From assembly GCA_947481755.1 (NCBI GenBank), contig CANKHS010000003.1, positions 1 through 25,047 of the forward strand: a stretch of DNA of 25,047 bases, read 5' to 3'. Of the stretch, positions 23,286-25,047 are shown in pieces (within the stretch, counting starts at the first letter, position 1; the number at the start of each line of letters is the position of its first letter). Under the pieces are notes generated by a model. The model saw only the letters and a list, made by a program, of their open reading frames with translations. It searched no databases and had not been told where the DNA came from. The translations under genes and the position numbers were made by a program. Source of the stretch: Actinomycetota bacterium (GTDB lineage: Bacteria; Actinomycetota; Thermoleophilia; Gaiellales; F1-60-MAGs149).

Positions 23286-24515
23286 ATGAGCGCCGAACTA
23301 CACGAAGGGCCGCTCCGCGGACTCCGTGTAATCGACCTCGCGACGGTGTTCGCAGGGCCCAGCGCTGCCCGGCGTCTCGCAGATTTCGGCGCTGACGTCA
23401 TCAAGGTCGAACGCACCGGCGGTGGCGATGGTGCGCGCAGTCTTGGCGAGTCCGACGGCGACGACGCCTATTACTGGCGCCTCGTCGGGCGGAACAAGCG
23501 CCCCATCGAACTGGACCTTAAGCAGGATCAAGGCCGCGAAGTCCTGCTTCGTCTCATTCGTACCGCAGATGTCTTGATCGAGAACTTTCGCCCAGGCGCA
23601 CTCGAGCGACTCGGCCTTGATCCCGAGTCTGTCTTGTTGATCGAGAACCCCGGCCTGGTGATTCTGCGCGTGACCGGCTTTGGTCAGGACGGACCCTACT
23701 CGTCGCGCGCAGGCTTTGGGACGATCGCCGAGGCGATGTCAACGCTTGCGTACACCACGGGACAGGCCGATGGTCCCCCGACGCTACCCCCGGTCGCGCT
23801 CGCCGACGAGATCACCGGCGCCCTCTCTGCCTTCGCGATTTTGGCCGCCATTCGCCACCGCGATCTCACGGGCGAAGGACAGGTCATCGACGCCACGCTG
23901 CTGGATTCCATGCTCGATGTGGTCGGACCTGGCGCAGCCATTGCCCACCGCACCGGCGTCTCCGACCAACGGATTGGTTCCCGACTTTGGTTCTCCGCCC
24001 CACGCAACGTCTATGAGTGCTCGGACGGCTGGATTTGCATGTCTGGCTCGGCCGACTCGGTCGCCAAGCGCATTCTCAAGGTCGTCGGTGGAGACGCACT
24101 CGAAAACGATCCTCGCTTCGCCACGAACGCCGATCGCATCGCCAATGTCGATGCCCTCGACGCACTGATCAGCGCCTGGACAGCGCGGCACACGTGGCGC
24201 GACGCAGTTCAGATACTTGCCGACGCTGGAGCTGCTGCCGGTCCGGTCTATAGCGCCGAGCAACTGATCGCCGACGAGCACGTGATCGCCCGCGGTTCCT
24301 TGGCAATGGTCAATAACCCGGACGGCGAAGGCGAACTTCTCCAGTCGGCCCCGACTCCGCGCCTCTCGCGTACGCCCGGTGCGGTCCGCCACGCCGGACT
24401 CGGTCGAGGCGCGAGTACCGAAGACGTCCTCAGCGAACTCGGGTATAGCCCGCGCGAGATTGCCGAGTTGAGCGATGCCGGCGTCGTCGGCGCGCTGGCT
24501 GTCCATAGCTCGTAG
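23286..24515 (+). CDS. Class III (CaiB/BaiF) CoA-transferase
   Basis: The 409-residue protein has the family III fold: LRVIDLATVFAGPSAARRLADFGADVIKVE at the N-terminus, NKRPIELDLK, DVLIENFRPGALERLGL, VTGFGQDGPYSSRAGFG and the probable catalytic Asp174 in LADEITG. Members transfer CoA between acids, for example formyl-CoA:oxalate or succinyl-CoA:malate. In this cluster malate activation to malyl-CoA is the missing step, and no malate thiokinase genes are present, so a malate CoA-transferase role is the leading guess. It is a single polypeptide, whereas the known SmtAB enzyme uses two. Specificity cannot be read from sequence. Confidence 0.88.
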   Translation: MSAELHEGPLRGLRVIDLATVFAGPSAARRLADFGADVIKVERTGGGDGARSLGESDGDDAYYWRLVGRNKRPIELDLKQDQGREVLLRLIRTADVLIENFRPGALERLGLDPESVLLIENPGLVILRVTGFGQDGPYSSRAGFGTIAEAMSTLAYTTGQADGPPTLPPVALADEITGALSAFAILAAIRHRDLTGEGQVIDATLLDSMLDVVGPGAAIAHRTGVSDQRIGSRLWFSAPRNVYECSDGWICMSGSADSVAKRILKVVGGDALENDPRFATNADRIANVDALDALISAWTARHTWRDAVQILADAGAAAGPVYSAEQLIADEHVIARGSLAMVNNPDGEGELLQSAPTPRLSRTPGAVRHAGLGRGASTEDVLSELGYSPREIAELSDAGVVGALAVHSS

Positions 24516-24542
24516 AACGCATCGCTACGGTCTCTGCAGGCG

Positions 24543-25047
24543 CTAGTGTCGCCGGCCGATCCGGAAGTAGATCGGCTTACTTGGGATCGATGCAGATGCT
24601 GTCGTCGTCCCGTCCGAAGCCTTCGCAGTCAGACGCCAGACACCCTTGGGCATTGCCTTGCCGGCAATCTTGCCGGTAAACACAATCGCATTCAGTCCGG
24701 GACGTCCGCCCTTTTTACCGTCCTTAAAGACCATCGTGAAGACCTTCGGCTTGTGTGGTCGAATCGCTCGGGGCCTGACACGCGTAAACGTCAGAGTCAC
24801 CCGAGCGTTTTCTGAGACGCGATACGTAATCAATGCGTGTCGGGGAAGCGGTCGCAGCGCGCGGACATAGCTGGACTTCTTGCCAACCAGGATCGCCGCG
24901 GCCGAGTACTTTAGACGCGTCAACTGCAGCTGCCCTGTGGTCGAGAAGCGCGCCGAAACCAAGCGGTCTCCATCCATGACTAGCCGGCACGTGAGTGCGG
25001 TTCCAGTGCAGGAGTTACCCCAACCAAGGAAGTCGGCTTTTGGTGCC
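24543..25047 (-). CDS. Secreted or surface protein, C-terminal part (truncated by window edge)
   Basis: The reading frame stays open to the right edge, so only the C-terminal 167 or so residues are seen. The edge-proximal part reads GWGNSCTGTALTC followed by VMDGDRLVSARF. This is the ending of a divergent InlB B-repeat/Ig-like module. The rest (VTLTFTRV, then NAIVFTGKIAGKAMPKGVWRLTAKASDGTTTASAS) resembles C-terminal beta domains common in secreted Thermoleophilia proteins. It is probably part of a large extracellular protein. The ATG at 24977 is internal, not the true start. It is convergent with the CoA-transferase gene. Confidence 0.7.
   Translation of the reverse strand, partial: APKADFLGWGNSCTGTALTCRLVMDGDRLVSARFSTTGQLQLTRLKYSAAAILVGKKSSYVRALRPLPRHALITYRVSENARVTLTFTRVRPRAIRPHKPKVFTMVFKDGKKGGRPGLNAIVFTGKIAGKAMPKGVWRLTAKASDGTTTASASIPSKPIYFRIGRRH
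24555..24576 (+). terminator. Hairpin within the 3' end of the convergent gene (weak terminator candidate)
   Basis: GCCGATC (24555-24561) and GATCGGC (24570-24576) form a perfect 7-base stem with an 8-base loop. It is followed on the plus strand by TTACTT, forty bases after the CoA-transferase stop. The T-run is poor and the hairpin lies inside a coding region. Confidence 0.3.

Noticed and set aside
23286..24515. Malate thiokinase as the partner of malyl-CoA lyase
   Set aside because: No ATP-grasp or succinyl-CoA-synthetase-like genes are present. The gene at this place is clearly a CaiB/BaiF CoA-transferase.

Overview
The window reads as a compact, GC-rich chromosomal segment of an actinobacterium, most likely of the Thermoleophilia (Solirubrobacterales/Gaiellales-like). 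This rests on codon bias toward G/C, frequent promoter-to-ATG spacing typical of leaderless mRNAs, convergent genes with overlapping stop codons, and a partial secreted protein at the right edge whose C-terminal domain resembles those common in that class. The lineage call is an inference. No insertion sequence, phage gene, CRISPR array or rRNA was seen.

Left part (1-9899). A structured 5' leader precedes a methionine operon metY-metX-metW (138-3180). Next come a CsaA-like protein (minus), a patatin-like lipase (plus), a canonical flavin amine oxidase (plus), and, convergent to it, an exported amine oxidase whose parts are in permuted order: the segment that is normally C-terminal sits directly after the Tat signal, before the FAD Rossmann motif. 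A CAT-anticodon tRNA lies 21 bases upstream of that gene on the same strand. A UPF0104/LPG-synthase-TM membrane protein and a phosphoribulokinase-family kinase follow, convergent to each other.

Middle part (9988-17536). Eight tightly coupled plus-strand genes encode a B12-dependent diol/glycerol dehydratase (alpha and beta fused, gamma separate), both subunits of its reactivating factor, two intact short-chain dehydrogenases flanking a degenerate SDR-fold protein, and an epoxide-hydrolase-type alpha/beta hydrolase. A plausible reading is epoxide -> vicinal diol -> aldehyde -> alcohol or further product. No microcompartment shell gene or encapsulation peptide is seen.

Right part (17523-24515). 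A LysR regulator is divergent from malyl-CoA lyase, an atypical PEP carboxylase, serine-glyoxylate aminotransferase and a class III CoA-transferase. This is the C2/C4 core of the serine cycle, with a CoA-transferase in the place where malate thiokinase would be expected. The PEP carboxylase has lost two residues that bind the inhibitor aspartate in the E. coli enzyme. An AT-rich inverted repeat sits between the PEP carboxylase and aminotransferase genes.

The two most unusual items are the circularly permuted amine oxidase (6442-7782) and the adjacent diol-dehydratase/epoxide-hydrolase and serine-cycle gene sets (9988-24515).
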